A DNA stretch of 64,000 bases from Symbiodinium microadriaticum (GCA_001939145.1 LSRX01001521.1:1-64000), one strand, 5' to 3'; counted from the stretch's first letter, positions 1-11,291 are shown. Notes: generated by a model not told the origin, from the letters alone. Numbers and translations are program-made.

Positions 1-77
1 ACTTGCGCTATCAACGAAACAGACAGAGACTACACTGTAACATAACGCAGTTTGAAAAACCAGATATAAGAGAGAGA

Positions 78-484
78 ACTCAGGTCACAACCCTGTTGAG
101 CGAATCGCGATTCTAAAATTCGGGAGTGACTGCGGAGCTCGATTCGACTCAAAACTGCGACATAGTAGAGTTTCGAGTCTCAACAGAGCACAGTTCTCGG
201 CGATTTCTAGACGCGAAATCTGTTCGTAATCGGAAGTCGAACAGAGTGCAGTCCTAGTCGAGTTGGCAAAGTGGAGCGATAGCGGAACAAACTCGACCAG
301 GACTGCACTCTGTTCGACTTCCGATTACGAACAGATTTCGCGCCAAGGAATCGCCGAGAACTGTGCTCTGTTGAGATTCGAAAAAACTCTACTATGTTGC
401 AGTTTTGAGTCGAATCGAGCTTCGCAGTCACTCCCGAATTTTAGAATCGCGATTCGATTCGCTCAACAGGGTTGTGACCTGAGT
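78..484. repeat. Long inverted repeat (foldback element)
   Basis: Two arms of about 187 bases (78-264 and 290-484) are near-perfect reverse complements around a loop of about 25 bases. The left edge ACTCAGGTCACAACCCTG pairs with the right edge CAGGGTTGTGACCTGAGT. A few mismatches and short indels separate the arms. Short open frames on both strands fall inside the hairpin and are by-products of it. No target-site duplication is clear, although AGAGAGAG-like runs lie just outside both ends. It could be a foldback transposon or MITE, or an inverted-duplication scar. Confidence 0.85.
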
Positions 485-489
485 TGGTA

Positions 490-2173
490 GTCCTGCTCTA
501 AGAGAGAGCTTCTCTTCAGATCCATGCGACGAAATAGAATTACATCGTCAAGCTTTGCTGACGCAGCATTCCTCGCGGTTCTATTGCCAAAATGATGCTT
601 TGAAAGTCCGCTCCTGCACCCGCAATAGCAGCTTCCGTTCCGGCAGGCGAAGTCTGAGCTGCAGTCAGCGAAGACTGAGTTAAAGAGTTCTCAGCACTTG
701 TTCCACTTGGTCCACACGCAGCAGAAGGTCCAAACAGGTTGAATTCTTCTTCCGGACTCGTGTCCGGGACAGACATCTGGCTTGCCGGAGCAGCTCCTTC
801 AGACGCCATAGCGACTTAGAAGTTAAGTTGCAAATCACACAGCCCTGAAGCACTTTCGCTGCGGCTTGCCGAGCTCCCTTGCATCACTGACATGACAGAT
901 GGGAATAACAGCTGGCACCATTTCGCTTCACGTCCTTAAGAGTGCTCTTTCACTTGGTGTGAAGTAAACGGTGGGGGTCTCCCATCAAGAGATCTTCGCA
1001 GTGACTCATCCGACTTGGGTCCCTTGCTTGCCAAGTTTGGTAAGTGTGTAAGTATGAGATCCTTGAAGAATCTTTTTGTGTTTTGGTGCCAGAGTCTTCT
1101 AGAAGCGACTGTGAAACCACTGTGCAGCCATTGAACGCTTGTTAGGTTTTTCTGCATGCTGCTGTGCAGATGCAGAGCTGAGCAAAAACGATGCCAAAAC
1201 AGAGTAAAATCAGGAACTTTACTTCGATGGACTCAAACAATTCAACCCTGGTTTCTTGCTTTTGCCGTTCCGATCGTTTCCTACAGTCGAAACAGTCGCT
1301 GCTAGACACTCGGTATCGCTTCTAGAGACTTTTCCGTGCTAATTGGCTGTGCCGTTTGCAATAGAGCCACGGTGAGCTACTTCCGTGTTGAAACCAACCT
1401 CAGACGGCGTCCGCAAAAACAAAGCATTTTTCCTTATGGTCTGTTGCCGCCGTGTGCAAAAGGTCGATTGCATCAGACGTAGGACTGTCTGTGGTCGCAG
1501 CTACCCTCTCTTCTGCGACGTTACTCCGTCTGCAGGCACGTAGCCCCGCCACCTGTTAGGAAGAGGAGGGGTGGCGTAGTCCCTGCGCCTTGTTGAGAGG
1601 AAGCGTTGGCCCTGCGCTTGTCGAAGGGCGTAGGCGGTGTATTGCTTCTAGGTGACAGTCTGTTGCTCCCGGACTGTGCAGAAGGTTCTCCTGGTGCAAG
1701 GACTGTGGTTTGCAGGTTGCTTTCAAGGTTTCAAAGGCCCGTTGAAGGCTCTGCTACTTCTGTGAGTGTAGACTGCGTGTCTCCTCACTGTGCAGGGATC
1801 ACCGGTCTCCTTGCCTAAGCTCTCCTTGCAAACCACGGTGAGACATCAGGAAAACTGCTTCCTGAGCCCAATCAATAGTGAGCCACAGGGAAGGTCTTCC
1901 TTGGGCAGCTGTAGCTGTTCCGGACGTAGTCTCTTCCTAGACCTTGAGGGTTAAGCTTCTTCCCTCTTTTTCACCTTAGTGCACGAAGGAGAGGTGCGGG
2001 CACCCCTTCCTTTGGCACCCGTTTTACTTGTTTAGCTTTGCAGCTAAAACTTTAACCCGTGCTTCCTCGAAAGAAGAGCTGTGCAACCAGGGAGAGCTTC
2101 TCCCCTGGTGTAGCTAGTTCCTTCTCCTTTTAGGGCACACGGGTTTTCTCTGTGCTGAGCTCCTCGCGCAGCC
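490..2173. other. Region without a convincing gene
   Basis: No recognisable domain was found on either strand. The longest frames are a low-complexity Ala/Ser/Thr-rich minus-strand frame of 89 codons (540-809) and a plus-strand frame of 70 codons (1606-1818); neither resembles a known family. The stretch from about 1500 to 2170 is GC-rich and contains short hairpin-prone words. It does not repeat the sequence on the far side of Copia-1, so it is probably flank and not part of that element. Confidence 0.5.
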
Positions 2174-2178
2174 CGAAT

Positions 2179-2296
2179 GAAGAGATGAGGGGTGGTGGTT
2201 TGTAGTGTTTCTTAGCAGAGAGAGAAGCCAACGCAACGCGTGTTTGGCTCAAAGGAAAAAGAGCGAGAGTTTTTGCTGGAACCGCTTCGAAACGCG
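2179..2296 (+). repeat. Copia-1 5' LTR
   Basis: This repeat matches 9347-9465 with a few substitutions and small indels. It contains TTTGGCTCAAAG at 2243-2254, close to the 3' end of the dinoflagellate spliced leader. It starts near GA(A/C)GAGATGAGG and ends CGAAACGCG. The short length and lack of a clean TG...CA are atypical for plant Copia LTRs. Confidence 0.8.
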
Positions 2297-2306
2297 GTTA
2301 TCAGCC
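2296..2306 (+). other. Candidate primer binding site of Copia-1
   Basis: GGTTATCAGCC directly follows the left LTR and resembles the Copia initiator-tRNA-Met site TGGTATCAGAGC. Copia-2 has GGTTAACAGCC at the matching place, which supports a conserved role. Confidence 0.5.
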
Positions 2307-2447
2307 GTAAGCTCTAGCTAGAACCTATCGCCATTGCCTCGAACTGCCCCGTGCCGAAGCTGCGCTTGCGACTGCCTCTGCACTTGCCTGCGCTGCCCAC
2401 CTGTTTGGTATCCTGACGCTTAGCTGCAGTGGGTTTAGGGCTTTTGC

Positions 2448-3610
2448 ATGGCAGAGAAACGAGCACCGAAGCTCGATCCATCGGGCGTGCCGTTTGGCAC
2501 ACGGCAGCGCGGAGGCAAGAAAGCCAAGAAAGCAGAAGCCAGGGCCCGCGACACCGAGGCAGGGCTCCGTGAGCCCCAAGAGGCCTGGAGCGAACCGTCT
2601 CCAGGATATACAAAATCGACGGCGACAGCTGCTAAGGCTAGAAGAGGAAGCCCGCGACGAGTTCAGGAGAGCTTCTGCTGAGGACCCGGCAGAGTCGTTG
2701 CCCAGCGCGCCGCGCGGGAGCGGCAGTGGGGGTCCCAGGCTCAAGTTCTCTCGGTACGGTTTGCAGCCGAACTTGAACTTGCACAACAGAGAGAACAGAA
2801 ACTGAAGGAGCATATTGAGGGTCTTCGTCGGGAATTGGAACGCAGAGAAACAGCGAACCATCCCCCAACGAACCCGAACATCCCCAAATTTAGGGAGGAA
2901 ACACCTGGAGCTCAACCCCCAAATGGCGCGGGAAATTCTTTCGAGATCGAAGCTATCACTGCCCTTTCGATCAGGATAAAGAATCTTGAGGAGGAGTTTC
3001 GGTCGTTGCGGGATATTGTTCAGGACCTTTGGATAAACCAAGAGTCATGGAACCAATGGCCCGAAGCAGAATCCCCACAACACGGAAGCAGCACCCCTCA
3101 AGCACCCACGAACTCCAATCCCAATCCTCCACCAGCGGCGACCTCAGTTCCCACACAAGCCTTTCGATTGGACTCCGGTTCGGAAGATGAGGATAAAGGG
3201 GTCGGCGCACCAGAGAGGTCGGGCACACCAGCCCCAGCGGAGGAGGACGTGGAATCATCCCACGTTAAGCAAAAGGATTTGCACTACATGAAGTTTCCAG
3301 CCTTGCCCGAAAGCGCTGGAGCGTTCCGTGCTTGGAGAAATTCCATTGTTCCGATGCTTGCCGCGTTTGATCGTTCGCCCGATGGGTCGGTCTCCGAGTG
3401 GATTCTCAAGGCACTTAGAGCGAGATCGGAAACGGCCATTTTAGAGCTTCACAACTCTTCGGATCCATACCCAAGGTTGGACCGTGTCTTGGCCGGCGCT
3501 CTTACCAAGCCTGAGCACTTGAAGTCGCACTTTGGGTTGAAATTTCAATCGTACATTGAGGATTGTGAGTCGTGCTCTCGCCCGTTGCGTGGTCGTGTTT
3601 ATTCTCAACT
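2448..3610 (+). pseudogene. Copia-1 Gag N-terminal and core region, frameshifted
   Basis: This is the Gag N-terminus and Copia-type Gag core, in pieces. A basic N-terminal part (2448-2681, and 2494-2805 in the next frame) leads into a coiled-coil stretch (QQREQKLKEHIEGLRREL, just before 2835). An acidic/Pro-rich linker follows, and then the core, recognisable as FPALPESAGAFRAWRN near 3295-3345. It aligns with Copia-2's LPTIPQNAGGFRAFRN. Near 3590-3605 the homology jumps to the frame starting at 3556, where it continues as VVVFILNFVAREFDADSTYG, so an indel lies there. Gag would form the particle. Assignment rests on the match to Copia-2 and on gene order. Confidence 0.75.
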
Positions 3611-6600
3611 TTGTTGCGCGAGAGTTCGACGCCGATTCCACGTATGGCACGGTTGTTTCGGAACTTGAGTTGTTCTCTCTCCCTGCCCCAGAAGGGTCCA
3701 TGCAGTCCTTGAAGGCGTGGCGCGACAAGGTCAGGTACATCCTGTCCCAGTTGCCCACCGCCGACCGCCCATCAGAGAAGCTGCTTTCCAAGTGGATTTT
3801 CGAGAGGCTTAAGAAGGTCGGTCTCATGAGACGGCATACCGATAGGGTTCGGGATTCTCCTGAGGGTGCCCCAGAGCGTTCATTTGATTGGCTTTGGTCT
3901 AGGCTTGAGCGTACCATTTTGGAGGGCCAGCAAGACCAGAATCTTCTTTCGATCCAAGAGGCTCTGAGGAAGGGTCCCAAGAAGGAAACCCCAGGAGTTC
4001 CCGCACCAACCGACAAAAACGGAAAACCCAAAGGAGGGAAACCAGGGACAGGCAAAGGGAAGGACAAGGACAAAGGCAAAGGCAACGGGACGCCCAACAA
4101 GGACAAGGATAAGGACAAGAACAAGGACAAATCAGGAAAGGACAAAGGGACAGGAAAGAAGGACGACCCTTTGTTTCAGAAGGCCAAAGAGGAAGGTGTT
4201 TGTATCTTTTTCCAGAAGGATAAATGCACCAGGGGAGACAGTTGCCCCTTCAAGCACGAGAAGATCACGGTTCAAGGTGCCCCCGCCCCTCAGGCAAAAG
4301 CCAAGGCGGCAGCCGCAAAGGCGACACCCAAGGCCGCAGCAGTGGCGTTAGTCGTGGCAGCGTTGACTTCAGGAGCCACGGCAAACTCCGTTGGTTCTAG
4401 CTGCACCTTGGATGTTATTGGGGACACCGGGGCAGGCGAACACTTAGGCTCCAAGGAAGCTTTCTTGAGCCAAGGGGTTTCGTCGAGCGTGGTAGACCAG
4501 TTCTGTGGTACGTCGTCCAGTCACATCGCCTTCGAAACAGGTGGTGGGAAGAAGCACTCGAATCAGTCCATAGGAGTTTGGTCGGAATCTCTGAAGAACG
4601 TCGCAAACATGTTCATGCTGAAGTCTTGCCCCTTAGTGTATTCCATTGGTCAGTTCGTGATGAACCAAGGATACAGCTTCTTTTGGCCGAGTGGTGAACT
4701 TCCCTACTTGATTCCCCCACACGTGGATTATAAAATGGAGGTAGACGCTGATGAGTGCAGGGTAGCCGATAGAGTAGAGCATTGTGTTCCCATCTTCAAA
4801 GAAAGAGTGGAGCTCATTTCGGGAATGCCTGCAGGACCCTTGGTTCCTTTAGTGCCACCCGACTTCATCAAGAAAGCGTCAGAATCCTCAGGTTGGGAAT
4901 CGTTCGGAGGCAGCAGGCTCTGCACAACACCCAATCCCGAGAGGTTTCAAGTAGGAGAAGATCACAGCAAACCTTTGCGAAACACGTGGCTTCACACTGC
5001 CAAGGACCAGTGGTTCGAGGTAGAAAATCAGGTGAAATGGCAGGAGCTCGAGTGCATGGATGCCTCGCTGCCTTTTGCAGCGGACCTCATGGTGACGGAG
5101 TTCCACAACGGCCCACCGCCACCCTCCGGGGAGTCAGCGAAACTCGCGGTCCCCAGGGAGTCAGCGCAACGCGCGGTCCCAGAGGGTAAGGTTGAGGCGC
5201 AAAGCAACTCAGCCGCAAATCAAGATCAGAATTCGGATGAGGAGTGGGTTGAAGACTTAGAGCCCAACCATTTCCTCACGCACTACCCGAAGTCTAGGAA
5301 GTGCAATATCTGTTTGCAAGCGAAGCTCACAGGGTTTTACCATCGTCGACGCCCCAACCAAAGTGAAAGCCTTCAGGACGCTCGCAATGCCGAGGAACCA
5401 GATGGGCCGTGCCAGCGAATAGCTGTAGATCACATGTTCGTTTACGATCAGCCAGCGGACGGGGATGAGGTGGTTTCCTTTGTGTGCAGAGATCGTTTCT
5501 CAGGCCTCGTTTGGGCCTATCCTGCGGAATCTAAGGACAGCGAAGAGGTTGAGAATTCACTGAGACACTTCTGTGGTAGAAAATCTCCCATAGTGAGTGT
5601 TGCCTCGGACTGCGCACCCGAGATCTTGAAGGCGGTTCGCGAATTGGGCTTTAACTCCGAGCCCAGCGTTCCAGGCGATCCCCTTCACAATCCCTTTGCT
5701 GAATCTACGATTCGAACCTTGAAACAAGGTACTAGGACCTTGCTTTTGCAATCTGGCCTAGGAGAACGTTTTTGGAAGTATGCACAAAGGTGTTTTGCTT
5801 TCCACTGCAACGTCACACTTGAGCCCCCTAAGGTCATTCAAGATTTGGCTAAGGAAAGAGAGGCCGAGTGTGCTTCCACGAGATTCGAGGCTCACCTCGG
5901 ATACTCATACGAAGGTTACTTGATACCCTTCGGTGCGCTTGTGTGGTACAAGAACAAAGATGCAGCCACATTTGCGCCGAGAGGCGAAGCCTCACTCTAC
6001 ATGGGCCCCAGCATCATTGACGGTTTACGTCACAAAGGTGTTCACCTTGTTGCTCCAGTGGAGAGAATCCGAGAGGGAGATTTCTCTATTGTGGCGACCA
6101 AAGAGCTTGCAGTCCCTAATGGGAAGTGGTCGTTTCCTTTGGCAAGAGCTAAGAGACTGGACGAGGATAATCCTCATCACCGCCTTCCTCCTTCGGAGTC
6201 GTTTGTGGCTCCACCAGGCGAGTTTGAACAGCCTCTGGCTGTAGCCGACGGAGATCTGGAAACCCAGACGGTCAAAAGACACAGATCGATCACGAAACTT
6301 CGGATTGCAACGCACGGGAAAACTCCCAAGTGCGAAGGTTGTAAGTCGGGTTCTTACAACCACTCACCAGCTTGCAGGAAGCGTTTTGACGAGCTTCTTG
6401 ACTTGCACGAACCGTTGACAAAGTTGACTGCTTTTGTCAAGCGTCGGCAGGGAACCAATGAGATGGAGCACCTTGTGCTGTGTAGCTTGCTCTGTCATCC
6501 ACAGCTCAATCTGGGCGACTTGTTGTGGATCCGTCAGATCAACAAAGTCTCGACTCAAACCCAGATATTCAACTCCAAACTCTTTGGAGACGCGCCTGAG

Positions 6601-6861
6601 GTTACTGTCCCGAGAACAACAAAACTCAACCACGCAAGCTCCAACCGACTCTTTTTCAAGCTCTCGACGTGTAGCCGCAGGCAACGCAAACGCAGACTCC
6701 TGAGGCAACGAAGAAAACAACTTTTGAGCGAGACCCTCATCGACAACGCCACCGCAAGGGGAAAGCAACAAGTCGACACACGCGGTCAAGCCCGACGAAT
6801 GCAGAAGTTGCTTCTTGTTCCGGTGGCACCGTTACCTTCGAATGGCCTCGTGACTACGTAG
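3556..6861 (+). pseudogene. Copia-1 Gag C-terminus, CCCH finger, aspartic protease and integrase
   Basis: This 1101-codon open frame contains, in order: the Gag core C-terminus; a Lys/Gly/Asp-rich linker (near residues 155-205); a CCCH zinc finger from C216 (C-x8-C-x5-C-x3-H, normally seen in RNA-binding proteins) in place of the usual CCHC knuckle; a retropepsin motif GDTGA (D290); a His-Cys pre-integrase motif HYPKSRKCNIC (~576-586); integrase catalytic residues D625, D685 and E716 (FAESTIRTLK); and a CxxC-x7-H-x3-C cluster (~926-940). Copia-2 shares each element in the same order. The frame ends in the linker before RT; the following homology is in another frame. It lacks the RT half, so it is treated as part of a broken polyprotein. 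Confidence 0.88.
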
Positions 6862-7760
6862 GTTGGAGAGATCCGCTTGTGCTTCAGCTTGTTGCCAGCT
6901 TTGACCTTCGCCTTAGTTACCCCACTGGTTGTGGCTTTCGGCTTCGCGTCGGTGACAAAAGGCCTCTCATGGCTTGGTGTGTTGCCAGTTCCAGTCACAG
7001 ACTCACCACCGAGTTTTCTAGGCGTGAGTGTAGTTGCGAACACAAACACCCAGAGTTGGATGAACACGAAGAGTTCAGAGCTCGTTTCTATAATCGGGCC
7101 ATGGCCACGGTTATCTTAGGAGCTCTTTGTCCCACCGTGGTTCACGACCATGTTCCCGCCTTGCCGGTTGTTTCTCGAACACCCGAGACCTCAGAGCATG
7201 TCCAAAGAGAGATCCCTGGGATGCCAGGTTTTCAAGAATCTTTCGGTTTGGTCACAAAGTCGCTCTCGAGGAAAGAACTCTTGGCGTCTAAAGAAGCTTT
7301 AGAAGCAATCCGAAAGGAAGGCGAGAAGCTCAGAAGAAAAGACACATGGGACGATTCCTCGGCGATTGAGCCAGACCAGCTTTGCGAACAGGCGAAGAAG
7401 TCGGGCACAAAACTGCATATCGCCGATGCAATGACCATTGCAGGAATCAAGAACTACGAGATGCCTGCAGATAAGCAGGTGTACAAGGGAAGAGTGGTTT
7501 ACAGAGGCGACGCAGTCAGGGATGAGCGCGGTTCTCCTGCTCTCTTCCAAGCCTTGCACTCTTTGCCGACAAACATACAAGCTATCAATTTGACGTTGTT
7601 TCTTGGTATGTTGTCGATCTTCGTTGTGCAAGCTGCTGACGCTTGTCAGGCTTTTCTCCAAGCGCCGTTGAAAACCTCAGTTCCAACTTGGGTGGGTGGT
7701 GTTGCCTCCAGAGCTTTGGCTTCCACAGTGGAAGGGCAAGTTTCGGAGAGTTGCTGTTAA
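6800..7760 (+). pseudogene. Copia-1 linker and RT N-terminal half, frameshifted
   Basis: The frame open across 6879-7760 continues the polyprotein. From about 6810 it encodes VTFEWP and a downstream Cys/His-rich region that aligns with Copia-2's VEWPEG and following CHGCMLGACGKHYP region. The RT fingers and palm start follow: SRKELLASKEALEA, KGRVVYRGDAVRDERG and the motif-A region AADACQAFLQAP, whose Asp is a catalytic metal ligand. Near 7690-7700 the homology moves to the next frame (PPELWLPQWKGKF). Two frame breaks therefore separate this from the integrase and from the YVDD half of RT. Confidence 0.8.
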
Positions 7761-8922
7761 ACTCCGGAAAGCTTTGTACGGGCACCCAGATGCTCCAGCT
7801 TTCTGGCAAGTGCACCTGGAAGGAATCCTCACCTCAAAGCTTCAGGCTACTGTGGTGGAAGGGTTTCCTTCGGTCTTCTGGATCCCCTTGTTGCGTGTTC
7901 TGGTGACCATCTATGTCGATGATATATTAGCAGCAGGCAGACCCGAAACCTTGAAGGAATTCTGGGCACAGCTGTCAAAACACATCGAGATAGAAGCTCC
8001 CAGTGACGTTGATCGCTTCTTGGGTCGCTACCATCACTTCCAAGACGCTGAAACAGTCTTTCTTCACATGGGAGAATACGCAAAGCAGGCTATAGACCTG
8101 TATGCTTCCCTGCCAGGAGCCAAGCCACTCAAGGCAGCGGATTCTCCCTATGTATCAGAAGGCTCTTTGACACTCGAGGACTGGGAAGTCCGAGGAGAGT
8201 TGGCTCAAAGTTCAGCGAAAATTTTGATGAAGTTGCTTTGGTACACGCGCTTGTGTCGTCCAGATTTAGCACACGCAATTTCTACCCTGGCCGCACAATC
8301 CACGTCTTGGACGAAAAACTCAGATAAACAGACGCATCGTTTGATGTGCTTTGTTTCTCATACGATGGACGTTGGCCTAAAGGGCGTTGTCAAGGACTCC
8401 CTCAACGAATGCGTTTTAGACCTTTATGTTGACGCAGACCTAGCAGGCTGCGTTCACACTGCAAAGTCGACCTCTGGGTTATGGTTGCAGGTTTCAGGGC
8501 CGAAAGGCACACAGTTTCCGATTGCCTGGGCTAGCCGCCGCCAAGGAGCTGTGTCCAGATCGACCACTGAAGCCGAACTTATATCCCTGGCGGAGGGACT
8601 TTTCGTCGAAGCCCTTCCTGTTCAAGACTTGCTGTCGAAGGTAGCAGAGCGTGTTGTTCCGTTGGTTGTCCATGAAGACAATGAGGCGGTTATTAAGGTG
8701 ATCGAGGCAGGTTATTCGGTCAAGCTTCGTGGTTTGCTTCGCACTCACAAGCTGTCGATCGCATCGATTTCGGACTTCGTTAAGACCCACAAGAATGAAA
8801 TCTTCATTAAGTACACGAACACAAAAGAACAGATAGCTGACCTCTTCACCAAAGCAATGGCCAGGCTTCCCTTTCAGGACCTTACACGGCGGTTGGGCCT
8901 CACTAAGGTTCCTGTCGCCTAG
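7696..8922 (+). pseudogene. Copia-1 RT C-terminal half and RNase H
   Basis: This 408-codon frame starts in the RT palm. It keeps the conserved KLRKALYGHPDAPAFW block and the catalytic YVDD (~residues 73-76, in VTIYVDDILAAG). It then runs through the Copia connection region (LLWYTRLCRPDLAHAIS) into RNase H, with YVDADLAG, TTEAELIS, HEDNEAV and KEQIADLFTKA supplying the D-E-D-D set. It stops at TAG, close to the 3' non-coding part of the element. Most catalytic residues are intact, so frameshifts and not point decay are the main damage. Confidence 0.85.
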
Positions 8923-8937
8923 CTGCGGTGGTTGGGA

Positions 8938-9027
8938 GTAGTCCGCGAGACTCGCGGATACTCCTCTCTGGTTCGTCGTCGAGGAAAAACAACTGGAAGA
9001 CAGGATGGCGAGTCTCGCCGTCTGTCT
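8938..9027 (+). other. Paired hairpins in Copia-1 3' untranslated region
   Basis: Two short stems follow the stop codon: 8938-8961 (GTCCGCGAG pairing with CTCGCGGA) and 8998-9027 (AGACAG and GGCGAG pairing with CTCGCC and CTGTCT). Both share the word CGAG-CTCG. They could be RNA structures used in packaging, 3' end formation or export. This is inference from pairing only. Confidence 0.45.
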
Positions 9028-9337
9028 AAACCAGCCTACTCAGGTCTTGCAGCTGCCTTCGGCGCCTCGCCCGCCGCCTTCTGCAGCTGACCAGCCGCGC
9101 CACGTCTTCGGCCGCTGTGTGAGTCGTGGTACGCAGTAGCTGCCTAGGTTTTTTAACTTGAGTTTGTAAAGCGTACTGTAGCTTCCAGGGCATTCCGCAA
9201 CAGGAGTGCATGCAGCCTCTTGAATGCTGCTCGCCCCTAGTCTTGTCCCACTCCAAGAGTTTTCTTCCTGTCCGCGGAGCCTCCTCTGGGCCGGGCAGAG
9301 GAGGGTCGGCGCTGCTTGGCGTTGCGTCGTTTCCTCC

Positions 9338-9353
9338 CTGAGGGGGGACGAGA
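9338..9353 (+). other. Candidate polypurine tract of Copia-1
   Basis: GAGGGGGGACGAGA lies directly upstream of, and slightly overlapping, the right LTR. That is where plus-strand priming is expected in LTR retrotransposons. Confidence 0.55.
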
Positions 9354-9465
9354 TGAGGGGTGGTGGTTTGTAGTGTTTTCTTTGCAGAGAGAGAAGCCAA
9401 CGCAACGCGTGTTTGGCTCAAGGGAAAAAGAGCGAGAGTTTTTACTGGAACCGCTTCGAAACGCG
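9347..9465 (+). repeat. Copia-1 3' LTR
   Basis: Direct repeat of 2179-2296. It holds TTTGGCTCAAG at 9412-9422, identical to the last 11 bases of the dinoflagellate spliced leader, where the left copy has an extra A. Differences between the copies indicate some time since insertion. Confidence 0.8.
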
Positions 9466-9469
9466 AATG

Positions 9470-10229
9470 CCTCTTTAGTTTCACCCACGCGTAGAGCTCT
9501 GCTCCGGAAGGGCCTAATGGCCGCGGACTCTGCGCCGCCCGAAGGAAAAATCCTAACCGATTGGAGTTGTCCTGATTGCGGCAGTGAAGCTGTGAGTTGT
9601 GTGAGCTTTTAAGTCTGTGACTGCACGTTCGTTCGTTTCGTTTCGTCTTAGGTGTGACTGAAGTGTTTTGCTTGGAGACAGACAGCTGCAGGGCAGTTTC
9701 ACGTTGTTTCACGTCTGCAGAGCCCAAGACGCCAAGACGCTGAGCTGCGCCCGCTCTTTGGCTCAAGAAAAAGACCGAGTGCTGCGCGCTCTGTTTTTCA
9801 CATTTCAGGATGCAGTGCATGTATATAGATAGTCTGTGCACCAGGGCTGGATGATTTCAGGATGCTGTGTGTATGCATATCTGTGTGCATGTGAGAAAAG
9901 CCATCTCGGGATCAAGCATTGAACTGCTGAAGTGCCCCTAGCCCTTGTGTAGAAGAGAGCATGGCTCGTGGAAGGGCAGATGAAGTGGAGACAGGAAGAG
10001 AGTGCTTGGGCCGCAGCCTTTTCCGGATCTGCTCCTTGTGGAGGGATACACAGTGGAAACCGGAATCCTGGATGGGATGGACGAAACGTACAAAATGTTT
10101 GCTCTCTTCCAGAGAGAGAGGATTGACAGCTTGACATGTGCACTACGACCTGATGCATACCAAGTGTTTGGGATATTGCCAGCATCTGTTCGGAACCGTC
10201 ACATGGACCTGTTATGTCGCCATGTATAA
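9470..10229. other. Region without a convincing gene
   Basis: No domain was recognised. A second TTTGGCTCAAG lies at 9757-9767 outside any LTR, followed by an A-rich stretch. Between about 9800 and 9900 there are related words (TTTCAGGATGC twice, with TGTATATAGA and TGTATGCATATC), which resemble the terminal words of the hairpin cluster downstream. Confidence 0.45.
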
Positions 10230-10296
10230 GGTGTGAAGGCCCTGGAAGCACAGGAGCAGGAAAAGGAAGAGAGGAGCCGAAGCAGGAGCAGGAACG

Positions 10297-10399
10297 GATG
10301 CAGAAGACAACATCGACCAACGCCCTCCGTTTCATTGTCCGACCTCAGACAGGTCTGCCACTGAAACGGACGTCGCTGGTCGATGTTGTCTTCTGCATC
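10297..10399. repeat. Hairpin 1 of cluster
   Basis: GATGCAGAAGACAACATCGA pairs with TCGATGTTGTCTTCTGCATC. Inner bases continue the stem imperfectly (CCAACG and CCGTTTCA with TGAAACGG and CGCTGG). Confidence 0.8.
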
Positions 10400-10627
10400 T
10401 TGGATCACACAGGAGCCGAAGCAGGAGCCGTTCCTGCTGGACCAGGGAAGTGGAAGCTCGCGAAGAAGCATCTTTCAAGCTGAACATGAAGCACAGCTTG
10501 GCTATGCATTTGGAATGGATCAAGGCGTGAAGGCCCTGGAAGCAGGAGCAGGAACGTGAACCGAACGTCGCTGCACGATGTTGTCTTCTGCATCCCACAT
10601 GGTGCAACAGCACGGACGACGAGGAAC

Positions 10628-10694
10628 GGATGCCTGTGCAGCTCTAATGCGAACCGATCAATGAGCGATTTGCATTCGAGCTGCACAGGCATCC
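10628..10694. repeat. Hairpin 2 of cluster
   Basis: GGATGCCTGTGCAGCTC pairs with GAGCTGCACAGGCATCC. The inner TAATGCGA pairs imperfectly with TTGCATTC. Confidence 0.75.
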
Positions 10695-10700
10695 CAGATG

Positions 10701-10759
10701 GTGCAGTTCACAAGCGACAAGAGATTGAGGATCTTTCTCTTGTCGCTTCTGGGCTGCAC
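10701..10759. repeat. Hairpin 3 of cluster
   Basis: GTGCAG and AAGCGACAAGAGA pair with TCTCTTGTCGCTT and CTGCAC, with a bulge between the two helices. Confidence 0.75.
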
Positions 10760-10873
10760 GATGTGGACACAGAACTGTTGCTGTTGTGCTTTTTCAGACA
10801 GGGGGCTGGGCGGCCCCGGATGTGTATATATCTTTTCCAGCCCGAGAGGAGCAGGAAGAGGAACGGATGCAGA

Positions 10874-10936
10874 AGACAACATCGAGCAGCGATGTCAGGT
10901 TCATAGCGGAACTTGACATCGCTGCTCGATGTTGTC
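10874..10936. repeat. Hairpin 4 of cluster
   Basis: GACAACATCGAGCAGCGATG pairs with CATCGCTGCTCGATGTTGTC. The loop region is short and includes TTCATAGCGGAA. Confidence 0.85.
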
Positions 10937-10974
10937 GAACAGGACCCGAAGCAGGAGCAGGCATCCCACTGCCC

Positions 10975-11031
10975 AGACCTCGCAGAGCGGCTGGCGCTTC
11001 GCCAACCCCTCTGCGAGGTCTCGGCAGTGAT
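10975..11031. repeat. Hairpin 5 of cluster
   Basis: AGACCTCGCAGAG pairs with CTCTGCGAGGTCT; the inner TGGCG...CGCCA extends it. Confidence 0.8.
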
Positions 11032-11071
11032 CTGTGACAGCCGGCGGATGGGTGCGGGCGGCATATCCGGC

Positions 11072-11094
11072 CAAGGGAGACGAAGTCTCCCTTG
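11072..11094. repeat. Hairpin 6 of cluster (short)
   Basis: CAAGGGAGAC pairs with GTCTCCCTTG around a three-base loop. Confidence 0.75.
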
Positions 11095-11213
11095 CCCTGA
11101 TGTGCCGCACACTATACAGAGGGCTGGAGGGCCCCGGATGTACATATCTTTTTTCCAGCCCGAGGAGCACAGGAACAGGAACGGATGCAGAAGACAACAT
11201 GGACCTGCGATGT

Positions 11214-11285
11214 GGAGAGTGTGTGGTGAGCTGGTTTGCTTCGGTTAAGGTTCCGAAGCAAAACAGCTCACCACACACTCTCTCC
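11214..11285. repeat. Hairpin 7 of cluster
   Basis: GGAGAGTGTGTGGTGAGCTG pairs with CAGCTCACCACACACTCTC; the inner TTTGCTTCGG pairs with CCGAAGCAAA. Confidence 0.85.
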
Positions 11286-11291
11286 ATCTGT

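Larger units (their letters stand above)
2174..9469 (+). mobile_element. Copia-1: degenerate Ty1/Copia-like LTR retrotransposon
   Basis: Direct repeats of ~115 bases (2179-2296 and 9347-9465) bracket Gag, aspartic protease, DDE integrase, RT (YVDD) and RNase H in that order, which is Copia order because integrase precedes RT. A primer-binding-site-like GGTTATCAGCC follows the left LTR and a purine run precedes the right LTR. CGAATG at 2174-2179 and 9464-9469 is a possible target duplication, but it overlaps the repeat edges by a base or two. The coding frame switches at least four times between two frames, so the copy is probably dead unless some shifts are assembly errors. Confidence 0.88.

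Noticed and set aside
2325-3041. Minus-strand open frame of 238 codons
   Set aside because: Antisense to the Copia-1 Gag region with low-complexity Ser/Leu content and no domain; explained as a shadow of GC-rich coding sequence.
3441-4145. Minus-strand open frame of 234 codons rich in Leu/Ser/Pro
   Set aside because: Antisense of the Lys/Gly/Asp-rich Gag linker; the repeat-like composition creates it.
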